64,000 nt of DNA, from NCBI GenBank assembly GCA_963975425.1, contig CAXBGS010000019.1:1-64000 (forward strand), written 5' to 3'. Below are positions 44,880 through 54,858 of this stretch, piece after piece. Each line of letters begins with the position of its first letter. Position 1 is the stretch's first letter. Under the pieces are notes generated by a model that was not told the origin of the DNA, ran no database searches, and worked only from the letters and a program-made list of their open reading frames with translations. The position numbers were made by a program, and so were the translations under genes. Origin of the DNA: CAXBGS01 sp963975425 (GTDB lineage: Bacteria > Planctomycetota > Planctomycetia > Pirellulales > Pirellulaceae).

Positions 44880-47033
44880 TCAATCCATACCCGGAACCCA
44901 CAGCTTTCCGCCGCCTTCGGAACTGGCCGGGGCGTCGGCAGGACCGCTATCGGGTGTCCATAGACCAGAGCCCTCGCCGCCGCCAGCGGCGGGCGGTCCG
45001 GCGGGTGAGGGTGCCGTTCGCGGCGATCCGTCGGGCCGGAGCAGCCCCATCGAGATCAACATCTGCTGCAGTTGTGCCATGACTTCGGGATCGTTGCCAT
45101 GTTTTTCAGACAGCGTTTGCATCGCAGTCTGGAATCCGTCGCGATCGCCGGACTGCAACCGCAGGCTTACTTCGCTCAGCAATAGTGAGGCATCGGACAC
45201 ACCTGTGGTCGCCGCAAACTTTTTCGCTTCATCCAAGTATGCCAGTGCTTTGTCAGCTGACCCTGCTGAATTGATCAACGACATGTAGGCGACCAGCTTT
45301 GCGGGCTGTTGTTCCTCCGTCATCTCGCTTTCGAGCAGTCGGTTCGCAAATTTTTGTTCCGCAACACTGGCCGAAATTTGCTGTGCGCGCTGGAGCAGAT
45401 AGATCAGCGATTCCACATCCAGATCGGATGGATCGACACGGTCCAGGTCGGCATTGTCGATCGTTTCGATCGCCTCTTTATCAGGTTTGATCGTCGGCAG
45501 CGGTTCGAGTTGGGCGAGTTCGTTGACCTTGCTCACCACGCCTTGAGCCTTGCCGACGATCGCGTCGTACTGTTGGATCACTTGCACGACGGCGGATCGT
45601 TCAAGACGTTTCGAATCGTCTGCGACAAGGTCTTGCAGCGATTTGCCGCCCAGCAATTCAAGTTCAGCCGTCACGATCTTCTCTGGCATGCGGCGTTCCA
45701 TCAGTTCCAGTTGCGATGCCTGCGCCTCGCCCGGCTTGCCTTTGAAACGGATCATCGCAATCGGTGGCTGGCACGCAACGAGCAACGGCAGTGGTTCGGC
45801 TGCTTCCTCTTTCAATTCGGCGCCGTCGATCACCGACGCAAGCCGGCTGCGCACATCGTCCAGATCTTTCGTTCGCACGTCGAGCGCTTCGATGCGTGCC
45901 GCGCGATCGGTTTGTTTTCCGAACACCAGCACTAGCGATTCGGCCTCGGGGATTTCGTCCACCGGAGGCAAGCTCTCGATCGATTCAGGCTTGTCGCGAT
46001 CGAGCAATTGAAAACCCGCGCGTGGCGGCACGTCGTCTTCGGACTCTCGCATTTGCCCGAGCATTTCGCTGGGCAATGCAAAAAATCTTGAGTCCGCCGC
46101 CATCGCCATTTCGACTTGATCGACATCCTCGATGTCAGCGGTCAGCTTCTTGATTTCGACGGCGACTTTTGGCATTCCCGGTTCCACGAGCGCTGACATC
46201 GCCAGGAAACGTGTGCGTTGGGTAAAGTCCAGACTCTCGCACCCGGAAAGCTTTTTCAGCAGCGCGCTTTGAGCCTCCGCATCGCCACGCCAGATCGCGC
46301 ACGTCAAGAGTCCTGACAAGACGGCGGGTTCGTTGGCGTGGGTGCGTTGCAGCGATTGGAATTTGTTTTCGGCAAGCAAGACCTTGTTGCTGCGCAGCAA
46401 TGTGGTTGCTTCGTCGTAACGCTCGCCCCAGTCCGCATCGAGCGGGCGTTCGATGGTCGCCGGAATGGCCTTGAGCAATTGGTTGATCGTCGGTGCAGAA
46501 TTCATCTGCTGCAAGACGGTCATGGCGGTACGACCGCCTTCGTATCCCGAAGCCATCATCGACAACGTCGCATAGACGCGAGCGGTCAAGAACATTCCGC
46601 CTTGTGCGAGCGAATACGCCAGCACCGATGAGACGTCCAAAACGAATGTGTCGACGTCGCGGCCGCTTTCGGTTAGCGCCTCCAACATCGAACCGGTCGC
46701 TTCCTCGAGGTCGCCGGCAAACAACTTGGCCGCAGCTCGCTGGGTCAGCGCGAGCGGATTGCTCGGTTGTAAGCGAATAAAACGTTCCGCATTTTCGGAA
46801 AGGCTGTCGTATTCGCGCAGGTCGAGCAACAGACGGCCGCGTACCGCCAGCGCCCACGCTGCGTCAGGATGCTCCTGCAAGATGGTTGAGAGTCGGTCCA
46901 AAGCGGGAACGACTTGGCCGCCTTCGACCATCTTGAGGACCAGGTCGAGTTCCGACACAGAGTCCTTGCACTTACAGAATTTGATTTTCTTTCCACTGCC
47001 GCATGGGCAAATCGCATAAAGATCGACGGTCAT
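44880..47033 (-). CDS. SEC-C motif protein with TPR-like helical repeats
   Basis: 717 aa from the ATG at 47033, which has AAGGA upstream. A zinc-binding SEC-C motif sits at the very N-terminus (CPCGSGKKIKFCKC, Cys9, 11, 20, 22). It usually ends SecA or marks small proteins. TPR-like repeats follow (about 30-200, for example ALAVRGRLLLDLREYDSLSENAERFIRL), then a long helical region. The C-terminus is rich in Gly, Pro and Ala and ends with LWVPGMD. No enzymatic motif was found. It may be a scaffold linked to translation or secretion. It precedes ribD. Confidence 0.82.
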   Translation of the reverse strand: MTVDLYAICPCGSGKKIKFCKCKDSVSELDLVLKMVEGGQVVPALDRLSTILQEHPDAAWALAVRGRLLLDLREYDSLSENAERFIRLQPSNPLALTQRAAAKLFAGDLEEATGSMLEALTESGRDVDTFVLDVSSVLAYSLAQGGMFLTARVYATLSMMASGYEGGRTAMTVLQQMNSAPTINQLLKAIPATIERPLDADWGERYDEATTLLRSNKVLLAENKFQSLQRTHANEPAVLSGLLTCAIWRGDAEAQSALLKKLSGCESLDFTQRTRFLAMSALVEPGMPKVAVEIKKLTADIEDVDQVEMAMAADSRFFALPSEMLGQMRESEDDVPPRAGFQLLDRDKPESIESLPPVDEIPEAESLVLVFGKQTDRAARIEALDVRTKDLDDVRSRLASVIDGAELKEEAAEPLPLLVACQPPIAMIRFKGKPGEAQASQLELMERRMPEKIVTAELELLGGKSLQDLVADDSKRLERSAVVQVIQQYDAIVGKAQGVVSKVNELAQLEPLPTIKPDKEAIETIDNADLDRVDPSDLDVESLIYLLQRAQQISASVAEQKFANRLLESEMTEEQQPAKLVAYMSLINSAGSADKALAYLDEAKKFAATTGVSDASLLLSEVSLRLQSGDRDGFQTAMQTLSEKHGNDPEVMAQLQQMLISMGLLRPDGSPRTAPSPAGPPAAGGGEGSGLWTPDSGPADAPASSEGGGKLWVPGMD

Positions 47034-47294
47034 CGGTTCCTTGCCAAAGCAAAGAGGGACGGGCTGCGGACGCCATTCGGCGGACGTCTTCAAGCGGCAA
47101 ACTGTACCACGCCGAGCCGCATGGCCCAAACCCCCGACGACAACCGCGTGTGCCAGGAATGCCGATGGTACTGCCGGAAAAAGCAAGTTTGGCGATGTCG
47201 TCGCCCGTCAGTCAGCAAATCACGTCAGGAAGGAAACGCCCCGAGGCTCCACGTTAAAAACGATGCATCGCAATCTCGCTTAGCGGTGACCCGT

Positions 47295-48005
47295 TCAGGG
47301 AGCGGATTTTCCGGCCGGCCGCGTCCACTGGCTTGCTTTTGCGTCGGGCGGTATCGGTCGCAGCCCGTGATCGGTCACCCGATCAAGTTCTTCGTAACGA
47401 ATACGGACCAAGCTGATAATCTGGTCAAATACACCGCGGACGTGATCTTCGACCAGCTCGCGCACCATTTCCTTGGTAACGTCTGTATCCTGGTCAATGG
47501 GATGCGTGAATTCGTTTTTCTGGCGCACCAAATCTTGGAAACGTTTCTCGATGATCGGATCGGACGAAATGCGGACATGATCCAGCTCGTGTCCCACCAA
47601 TCGCTCGTCCCAAAACTCTGTCACTGACGGTTCGTCACGAAACCAAACGTCGTGTGAATAGTTGAGGTCCAGTGTTTGATACGAAACGTTGACGACCAGT
47701 TGTCGCTGCTGGCGTTGGCGCTCGATCCGCCAACGCGTTTTCGTGGCGTAGGTGTATTTCATTTCGAACTGAGTTTCCGCTGCTAAGCGGCGGCGGCGAT
47801 TTGACACGCGATCTAATTCGTCGCGGCCAAGCAAGCTCCGTGGTCCGAACCGAAACGAGACATTCGCGCGATCAATCAAGTCGCCTACCTCTCCCGGCGG
47901 TTTCGGCAAGTCGTCCATCGATATCTCTGTCAACGTCTCCGAAGCCAGAGCCACGTGTCCTGCGGCAAGGACGAAATAGAACAGGAATGGTCGGATGTAT
48001 GACAT
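47295..48005 (-). CDS. secreted protein with HExxH motif, possible zinc protease
   Basis: 236 aa from the ATG at 48005; an ATG eight codons upstream (48029) is possible. A signal peptide (YIRPFLFYFVLAAGHVALA) is followed by a basic, beta-rich region. The motif HELDH at 139-143 has the HExxH pattern of zinc metalloproteases, within VGHELDHVRIS. This recalls DUF922-type predicted secreted proteases. A third metal ligand is not obvious. It is divergent from the small protein at 48174. Confidence 0.65.
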   Translation of the reverse strand: MSYIRPFLFYFVLAAGHVALASETLTEISMDDLPKPPGEVGDLIDRANVSFRFGPRSLLGRDELDRVSNRRRRLAAETQFEMKYTYATKTRWRIERQRQQRQLVVNVSYQTLDLNYSHDVWFRDEPSVTEFWDERLVGHELDHVRISSDPIIEKRFQDLVRQKNEFTHPIDQDTDVTKEMVRELVEDHVRGVFDQIISLVRIRYEELDRVTDHGLRPIPPDAKASQWTRPAGKSAP

Positions 48006-48173
48006 TGATAAGATTGTAGCGTGTCGCATCACCGCCACAGACACCCGTTCGAAAGTTTGATCTGTACACATGCGGAATCAACTGATATTCAGAGTAGGTT
48101 AGTGAGAGCCGATCGCTTCGGGGATGGGCGCTTGTGGGACAATCCGGTGGGCAGAATTGGATGGAGTGTCGTC

Positions 48174-48593
48174 ATGTATGTGTTGCAAAGCTTCGCAACG
48201 TGGTTGGTTCTAGGTGTCGCGCCTACGGCAACGACGACACCCTCGGTCACGACTCGGCACGTCGACTTGATCGAGCTGAATCACTACATCGATGAAGAGG
48301 GACGCGAAGTCTTTCAACAGCTGGTCTTCTATGACTGGTCAAAATCCTACAAGCGATTTCACGTACGGGCGTGGCGTCTGATCAAGCATCCAAGTCAGCT
48401 GCCACAGCGGCGTTGGGCACCGACAATGTACCAATGCACGTGGCGCGATGAAGGCAGCATTCGACAAGTTCAATCGCCATCGATGCGCGAGACTTGGACG
48501 CAAGAAGACCCCGAACGTGCGAACCGAGAGTTGCTGCCCGAAAGCCAACGCGTTCCGTTGTGGGATGATCACCCCGAAACGACAAGCCGTTAG
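48174..48593 (+). CDS. small secreted hypothetical protein
   Basis: 139 aa from the ATG at 48174, which has GGAG upstream. A hydrophobic N-terminus (YVLQSFATWLVLGVAPTA) is a probable signal peptide. The mature part contains LIELNHYIDEEGREVFQQLVFYDW and is rich in Trp, Arg and His. I know no functional assignment for it. It starts about 170 bp from the divergent HExxH protein gene. Confidence 0.72.
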   Translation: MYVLQSFATWLVLGVAPTATTTPSVTTRHVDLIELNHYIDEEGREVFQQLVFYDWSKSYKRFHVRAWRLIKHPSQLPQRRWAPTMYQCTWRDEGSIRQVQSPSMRETWTQEDPERANRELLPESQRVPLWDDHPETTSR

Positions 48594-49267
48594 CACTTCG
48601 GCGGCGAGTCACGCTCGCGTACGATTGTCAACGGTTTTGGCCGTTGGGTTGTTACGTTGACGCAGCCGACGTTAATACGTTCACGCAGCCGACGGTATTC
48701 GGCATTCTTTGCCGATGTCGTCTCTGGAACGATTTCCGCAAAGTGCATTGACGCGACGTGATCTTCTCAGCAATCACGGATCATGACGCACGATTCTGAG
48801 TGAGCGATCCGGTGGCGCTGCGCGATTCGCGACATGGCTGACGGTTTTGGCTACAATCGGAACCGGCAGGGGCGGCGAGAGCATTCGCATGACAACCCTA
48901 AGGCCGCCGTGTCGTGGATCGAGAGAGCCTCTCTCGGTGTTTGATCAAGATCAATGCTGACTTCGACGCTCTGCATTTGTCGACGTGTTCCTTACCAGGC
49001 ATCAATGCTGCTCTCGTTTCTCGTCCCATCGCTTCGCTTCGTTTGCTTTCACAAAACTTCCCCTGGTCACCAGTGGTCCAGCCACAATGGACTTAGCAAG
49101 GTTGGTTCTCGAATGCTCACGCTCGGCAATGAGTCGTGCGTTCAGGTTCCGACAAACAGCAGACCGATTGATGCGACGGCGATGCAGAGAGATCCAGAAC
49201 ACCGAGTCGGGGTTTGCTGAGAATGCTGGTCCAACCTTCAAAATCTATCACTGATGCAGGAATTCAA
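48594..49267. other. intergenic region with a 19-bp direct repeat
   Basis: TACGTTGACGCAGCCGACG (48653-48671) recurs at 48676-48694 with one mismatch. No gene was supportable. The promoter of the AcrAB-type operon should lie at the right end, and its AGGA ribosome-binding site precedes 49268. Confidence 0.6.
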
Positions 49268-50632
49268 ATGAGTCAGCGTTGTGTTGTTTCGCTTAGCATT
49301 CTGGTGGGGTTGGCCATTGTCGGTTGCTCGCGTCCCAGTAACGAGTACATCGCACCACCACCGCCAGCGGTAACGACGGCGAGTCCGGTGCAGCAACCAT
49401 TGACGCTGTTCATCGAAAACAACGGTGAGACCCAAGCGTTCGAAAGCGCTGAAGTTAGCGCTCGGGTGCGCGGATTTATCGAAGAGTTGATGTTCGAACC
49501 GGGGCAGATCGTCAAACAGGGCGATCCACTGTATCGAATCGAATCCGATCAATACGAAGCAGAAAGGCTATCGGCACAGGCGTCGGTCGAAGCTGCGAAA
49601 GCCGCGATCTCGGTGGCGACGGCAGCCAAGCAAGGCGTCGAATCAGAGGTCACGCGTGCCGAGAACGAGTTGCAGCGAGCGAAAAAGCTGATCGATCAAA
49701 ATGCCGGTTCGCAATCGGAATATGACCAAGCCCTCGCAACACGTGATGCCGCGGTCGCTCAATTGCGTTCCTCTGACGCATCCATCGAAGCCGCAGGTGC
49801 GGAACTATCGCGGGCCAAGGCTACGCTCGCCAACGCGGAATTGAATCTGAGCTACACCACGGTGTCGGCACCCATCGCTGGGCGGATTACCCGCACCACG
49901 ATCGACCGCGGCAACTTAGTCGAAAATGGCTCTCAGTTGGCAACCATCGTCAACCGAGCTCACATCTTTGTGTACTTTAACATCAGTGACCGGACACTCT
50001 TGGATTTGACGGCGACTCGGCCACGAGAGCAACGATCCGGTCCGTTGGATTGGTCCAAGATCCCCGTCTATCTCAATTATGACCAGCAAGGCAAGGATTG
50101 GTTGCAAGGCCAACTCAACTACGTCGACCAAGCCGGCATCGACCAATCCACGGGAACGTTTTCGCTGCGGGCTAAGTTCGAAAACTCGAACGATCTGCTG
50201 ATGCCGGGCATGTTTGTCAGTGTTCGCTTGCCGGTCAAGCAAGTGGCCGATGCGATTCTGGTTCCGCAAAAGGCGATCACCCGCAGCCAACAAGGTGACT
50301 ACCTGTTTGTGGTCGACTCGAGCAACGTGGTTGAACAGCGTACTGTCGAGCTTGGCCAATCGTTTGACGGATGGGTTCTAGTCGCCGATGGGTTGCGAGC
50401 GGACGAATCGTTTGTGATCGACGGGATCCAAAGAGTCCGCGCGGGCGAGAAAGTGTCACCGACGTCCATCGAACTTTCCACCGAAGACAGCCCGATGTTG
50501 CAGGCGGCGATCATGGGCGCGGCAGCAGGCGAGCCTGACCAGCAACCAGAGTCACAGGAAAACGCGAAAGACCAAGCCAATCGCGCGACGGACACCAAGC
50601 CAGAACCGGAGGTCAGCAGCAAGCCGCAGTGA
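49268..50632 (+). CDS. RND efflux periplasmic adaptor lipoprotein, AcrA/MexA type
   Basis: 454 aa from the ATG at 49268, which has AGGA upstream. The signal peptide ends in a lipobox (AIVGC, Cys18), so the protein is lipid-anchored like AcrA and MexA. The barrel-sandwich halves are VSARVRGFIEELMFEPGQIVKQGDPLYRIE near residues 61-90 and TVSAPIAGRITRTTIDRGNLV near 195-215. The coiled-coil hairpin between them is clear. LMPGMFVSVRLPV marks the beta-barrel end. The C-terminal 50 residues are a polar, Gln/Glu/Pro-rich tail. The permease gene follows after 34 bp. Confidence 0.92.
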   Translation: MSQRCVVSLSILVGLAIVGCSRPSNEYIAPPPPAVTTASPVQQPLTLFIENNGETQAFESAEVSARVRGFIEELMFEPGQIVKQGDPLYRIESDQYEAERLSAQASVEAAKAAISVATAAKQGVESEVTRAENELQRAKKLIDQNAGSQSEYDQALATRDAAVAQLRSSDASIEAAGAELSRAKATLANAELNLSYTTVSAPIAGRITRTTIDRGNLVENGSQLATIVNRAHIFVYFNISDRTLLDLTATRPREQRSGPLDWSKIPVYLNYDQQGKDWLQGQLNYVDQAGIDQSTGTFSLRAKFENSNDLLMPGMFVSVRLPVKQVADAILVPQKAITRSQQGDYLFVVDSSNVVEQRTVELGQSFDGWVLVADGLRADESFVIDGIQRVRAGEKVSPTSIELSTEDSPMLQAAIMGAAAGEPDQQPESQENAKDQANRATDTKPEPEVSSKPQ

Positions 50633-50666
50633 CGAATGTTTCGTCGTTCCGCATGCCAAACCAGCT

Positions 50667-53600
50667 ATGTCACGTTTCTTCATATTCCGGCCCATCTTTG
50701 CCACGGTGATCTCGATCGTCATCGTGATTGCGGGCATCGTATCGTTCGGCGCGCTACCGGTCGAAAAGTTCCCGCCGATCTCACCACCGACGGTGCAGGT
50801 GTCGGCGGTTTATCCCGGCGCAAACTCTCAGACGATTGCCGAAACCGTTGCCGCGCCCATCGAACAAGCGGTCAACGGAGTCGAAGGCATGGTCTACATG
50901 TCGTCGTCCAGTACCAATGAGGGCACGTACAGCCTGACGATCACGTTTGAAATTGGCGCGGACTTGGACAATGCGTCGGTGCTGGTGCAAAACTTGGTCG
51001 GCTCGGTCGAAGCGACGTTACCCCCGGAAGTCCGCGCGCAGGGCATCACCACCAAAAAGACTTCGCCGCAAACGATCCAGTTCATCGCGATCACTTCGCC
51101 CGATCACGCCTACGATGCTCGCTACCTTAGCAATTACACACTCAACTTGCAGGATGAAATCAGCCGCATCGATGGGGTCGGCAGCACGCAGGTCTTCGGC
51201 GAAGGCGACTACAGCATGCGGATTTGGATTGATCCGCGAAAGCTGAAGCAACGTGGTCTGACCGTCGATGATGTGCTTGCCGCCATCGGCGAACAGAACG
51301 TCCAGGTGGCGGCCGGTCAAATAGGCAGCCCGCCCGCGCCCGCGGGCACCCCCTTTCAATTGTCCGTCAATGCGGCGGGCCGATTGGTCGACGCCGATGA
51401 GTTTGCCGACATCATCATCCGCACCGGCCAGAATGGTCGCGTCTTGCGAATTCGCGATATCGCGCGCGTCGAACTTGGCGGTAAAACGTATTCGTTGACC
51501 GGACGTTTCAATGGCGAACCCGCCGCGATCCTTGCGATCTACCAGCTTCCCGGTGCCAATGCGCTGGCGACCGCCGAAGCGATCTCGCAGCGACTGGACG
51601 AGCTTTCCCAAGCGGCCAGCTGGCCCACCGGCGTGCAGTACAACATCGGCTATGACGCGACCGAGTTTGTCGTCGCGTCGATCAACGAAGTCTATTCGAC
51701 GTTGGCCTTGGCCGTGGTCCTGGTGGTCATCGTCATCTTTGTGTTCTTGCAGGATTGGCGCGCCACGATCGTGCCCGTTGCCGCGATCCCTGTTTCGTTG
51801 ATCGGCACGTTCGCGATCATGAACGGCATCGGTTTCTCGTTGAATATGTTGTCGCTGTTCGGGATTGTGCTGGCGATCGGAATCGTGGTCGATGATGCCA
51901 TTGTGGTGGTTGAAAATGCCAGCCGCCACTTGGCCGACGGCTTGTCGCCGAAAGACGCGGCGGTCAAAGCCATGGCGGAAATCACCGGACCCGTGATCGC
52001 GACAACCCTGGTGTTGCTTGCCGTCTTTGTCCCTTGCGCATTCATGGGCGGCATCACGGGCGAATTGTTTCGCCAGTTTGCACTGACGATTTCAGGCGCG
52101 GTGGTCATCAGCACGCTGAACGCGCTGACGCTCAGTCCGGCGTTATGCGGTATTTTTCTTCGAGCCCCGACCGAGAAACGCTTCTTTTTCTTTCGCGGGT
52201 TCAATGCGATTTTTGACCGCATCACGCGTGCTTATGGAGCGGTGGTTGCACGCATGGTGCGGCTCACCGCGGCCGTGAGCTTGGTGTTTTTATCCCTGCT
52301 GACGTTGACCGGCTGGATGTTCACATCGATTCCGACAGGGTTTGTGCCCGACGAAGACCAGGGAGCGATTTTTGTCGACGTTCAACTGCCCGATGCGGCA
52401 AGTAAAGAACGCACCGACGAAGTGATCAAGGATTTGGATTCGATCTTTGCCGACACGCCTGGCGTCGAAAGTTGGCTCAGTGTGACCGGGTACTCTTTGC
52501 TGGGCGGAAACCAAGGTTCTAACGTCGGGTTCGCCGTACTGGTATTGGACAACTGGTCAGAACGGGAATCCGCTGAAAAGAGCATCGCTGCGATCCAACA
52601 ACGTTTGCGAAAGGAATTCGCGTCGGAACAGCGAGCGATCCTGTTCTCGTTTACGCCGCCACCGATCGACGGATTGGGCATGTCAGGAGGCTTCCAGATG
52701 GAACTTCAGGATCGCGGCAGCGGTGGATACGAACAATTGCAGGCCGTGGCCGACGGCATGGTCGATTCGGCTCGCCAGCAATCAAGTCTCGGTGCGGTCA
52801 ACACCTCCTTCCGCGCCAACGTGCCGCAGTTGTTCGTCGATGTGGATCGTACAAAAGCGAAAACGATGGGCGTTCCACTGACGAATATCTATTCGACATT
52901 GCAAGCGTCGCTCGGGTCGGCGTACGTCAACGATTTCACGTACAACAGCCGCACCTACCAGGTTCGGATTCAGGCAGAGTCGCAATTCCGTCAATCCACT
53001 GATGATATCACGGCGTTGGAAGTTCGCGATTTGGACGGCAAGATGGTGCCGCTGGGTGCGGTTGTCTCCGTACGAGACGATTTCGGTCCCAATGTCGTGC
53101 GCCGATTCAATCTCTATCCCAGTGCAACGGTCACCGGAGCAGCAGCACCCGGGGTCAGTTCCGGACAGGCACTTGAGCTGATGGAACAGGTTGCGGCGAC
53201 CGAACTGCCGGACTCATACGGATTTCAGTGGTCCGGAATGTCGTTTCAAGAGAAAGAGGCATCCGGTGGCCAGTTTGTGATTGTCGGGCTCGCGTTCGTT
53301 TTCGTGTTTCTTGTCTTGGCAGCTCAGTATGAAAGCTGGACCAATCCCGCAGCCGTCGTGGCGGTCGTTCCTTTGGCCGCACTCGGCGTGGTGATTGCGT
53401 TGATGATCACCGGCGGCGACAACAATACTTATACACAAATTGGGATCGTGTTGCTGGTTGCACTGGCAAGCAAGAACGCGATTCTGATTGTCGAATTTGC
53501 AAGCGAACAACGAAAGGCCGGCGTTGGCATACAAGAAGCTGCCATCAATGCGGCCAGCTTGCGCTTTCGAGCGATCTTGATGACCGCATTTTCGTCGATC

Positions 53601-53792
53601 CTGGGATTCCTGCCGCTGGTGATCGCAAGCGGTGCAGGTGCCGCTAGCCGTCGTGCCGTTGGTGTCGCGGTGGTTGGCGGGATGACCGCGGCAACCGTTT
53701 TCGCGCTGCTATTTGTGCCAACGTTTTTTGTCGTGTTTCAATCGATCTCGGAATGGCGTTCGACATCAAGACAGCCGAAGTCCGAATCGTAA
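50667..53792 (+). CDS. multidrug efflux RND permease, AcrB/HAE1 family
   Basis: 1041 aa inner-membrane pump that extrudes drugs or other small molecules using the proton gradient. Family marks are FFIFRPIFATVISIVIVIAG at the N-terminus, PPTVQVSAVYPGA, and the fourth-helix motif AIGIVVDDAIVVVENA with the proton-relay Asp pair. GFVPDEDQGA opens the second half. Length and both repeated halves are complete. It is co-encoded with its adaptor. No outer-membrane factor gene is in the window, so an unlinked TolC-like protein must complete the pump. Confidence 0.94.
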   Translation: MSRFFIFRPIFATVISIVIVIAGIVSFGALPVEKFPPISPPTVQVSAVYPGANSQTIAETVAAPIEQAVNGVEGMVYMSSSSTNEGTYSLTITFEIGADLDNASVLVQNLVGSVEATLPPEVRAQGITTKKTSPQTIQFIAITSPDHAYDARYLSNYTLNLQDEISRIDGVGSTQVFGEGDYSMRIWIDPRKLKQRGLTVDDVLAAIGEQNVQVAAGQIGSPPAPAGTPFQLSVNAAGRLVDADEFADIIIRTGQNGRVLRIRDIARVELGGKTYSLTGRFNGEPAAILAIYQLPGANALATAEAISQRLDELSQAASWPTGVQYNIGYDATEFVVASINEVYSTLALAVVLVVIVIFVFLQDWRATIVPVAAIPVSLIGTFAIMNGIGFSLNMLSLFGIVLAIGIVVDDAIVVVENASRHLADGLSPKDAAVKAMAEITGPVIATTLVLLAVFVPCAFMGGITGELFRQFALTISGAVVISTLNALTLSPALCGIFLRAPTEKRFFFFRGFNAIFDRITRAYGAVVARMVRLTAAVSLVFLSLLTLTGWMFTSIPTGFVPDEDQGAIFVDVQLPDAASKERTDEVIKDLDSIFADTPGVESWLSVTGYSLLGGNQGSNVGFAVLVLDNWSERESAEKSIAAIQQRLRKEFASEQRAILFSFTPPPIDGLGMSGGFQMELQDRGSGGYEQLQAVADGMVDSARQQSSLGAVNTSFRANVPQLFVDVDRTKAKTMGVPLTNIYSTLQASLGSAYVNDFTYNSRTYQVRIQAESQFRQSTDDITALEVRDLDGKMVPLGAVVSVRDDFGPNVVRRFNLYPSATVTGAAAPGVSSGQALELMEQVAATELPDSYGFQWSGMSFQEKEASGGQFVIVGLAFVFVFLVLAAQYESWTNPAAVVAVVPLAALGVVIALMITGGDNNTYTQIGIVLLVALASKNAILIVEFASEQRKAGVGIQEAAINAASLRFRAILMTAFSSILGFLPLVIASGAGAASRRAVGVAVVGGMTAATVFALLFVPTFFVVFQSISEWRSTSRQPKSES

Positions 53793-53934
53793 CGGCGCGC
53801 CGCAAATAAGTCGCACCCAGTTCGCGGTCGAGGTTTTGCGACCTGCGTTTAGTCACCAGGGATTTTGCCGAGCCGTTGGTGCGATCCGTGGTGGCGGCGA
53901 TTCACCGCGTGACTGGCTGGTTCGCTCGATCGTC

Positions 53935-54390
53935 TTACGGCGATTCGGACAACAACGGCGTGCTGTGGATCATCAGCTTCTTATGATCGCGAACCACTCG
54001 CATGAACTCGCTCTCTTGAACGGGCTTGCTGATGTAATCGTGAACATTCAATTCGGCGCATCGCTGTTTTAGCGAATCATCGGCCGAGGCCGTCAGCACC
54101 ACTGTTGTTGTGCGGAAGTCGTCGGTTTGGATGTCGCCGAGTGCTTCCAGAATATCAATGCCAGAACCATCCGGCAGCATCATGTCCAGCATCATGAGGT
54201 CGGGCTTCGGGGCGCGAGCAAAGATTCCCTCGCGGCGATAGAACTGGATCGCTTCCTTGACCGTTCGAACGAGTGTCAATCGATGGTGCACCTGACTGCG
54301 TCGAAGTGCCAAAATGGTGATCCGAGCATCCGTCAAGCCATCCTCGACCAGCAGGATCTCCATCGGCTTGGTTATCGAGTCGCCGATCAC
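53935..54390 (-). CDS. single-domain response regulator, Rcp1-like
   Basis: 151 aa from the GTG at 54390, nine bases from GGAG. An ATG at 54363 is also possible. The receiver domain has ILLVEDGLTDAR, the phosphorylation site MLDMMLPDG, LTASADD and the conserved lysine in YISKPVQ. Extra residues around the phosphorylation site match the Rcp1 group, which pairs with phytochrome-like or PAS kinases. No output domain is present. No kinase lies nearby, so its partner is unknown. Confidence 0.86.
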   Translation of the reverse strand: MIGDSITKPMEILLVEDGLTDARITILALRRSQVHHRLTLVRTVKEAIQFYRREGIFARAPKPDLMMLDMMLPDGSGIDILEALGDIQTDDFRTTTVVLTASADDSLKQRCAELNVHDYISKPVQESEFMRVVRDHKKLMIHSTPLLSESP

Positions 54391-54711
54391 AATGTTTGAC
54401 TCCGTTAAAGCCCCAGTAGACTGAACTGCCGCTGACAACGGCCTACCACCTCATAAGTATGCTGTCATTTTGCAAATGCTTCCAGGTGCAAATCGGCACT
54501 TTGTTCGCAGAATGAAATCAGGATGCCCATCAGTGTCCGATTGTATTGGTGTCGAGCATCGAACGCCTGTGCAAGAGTGATTAGGAAGTTTGTTCGGCGG
54601 TGACGATCACGGCCGCAATCGCCGCCACAGGATTTCCGATGGAATAGCACCGATAGCGTGCCCCCCCAGGGGAACCGTAACGATCGGTAACTTGCCGTTA
54701 CTTCCTGTACT
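54391..54711. other. intergenic region upstream of the response regulator
   Basis: About 320 bp that must hold the promoter of the minus-strand response regulator. A run of seven C residues starts at 54661. No gene was recognised. Confidence 0.5.
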
Positions 54712-54830
54712 CAGACTTTCTATGTCCAGACTTTCTGTGCCCGGACTACCTATTCCCGGACTTTTTGGCCCGGACTTTCTGTGCGTCACGGACTTTCTGT
54801 GCGTCACGGACTTTCTGTGCGTCACGGACT
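54712..54830. repeat. degenerate tandem array changing from 15-bp to 18-bp units
   Basis: The array begins with 15-bp units (CAGACTTTCTATGTC, CAGACTTTCTGTGCC, CGGACTACCTATTCC) and a 14-bp unit. It then switches to three identical 18-bp units CGGACTTTCTGTGCGTCA (54771-54824), followed by a partial CGGACT. The identical copies suggest a recent expansion at the right end. It lies between the response regulator and the next minus-strand gene. Confidence 0.93.
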
Positions 54831-54858
54831 GATCAATCGTCCGTGTTGCGATGCCGTG

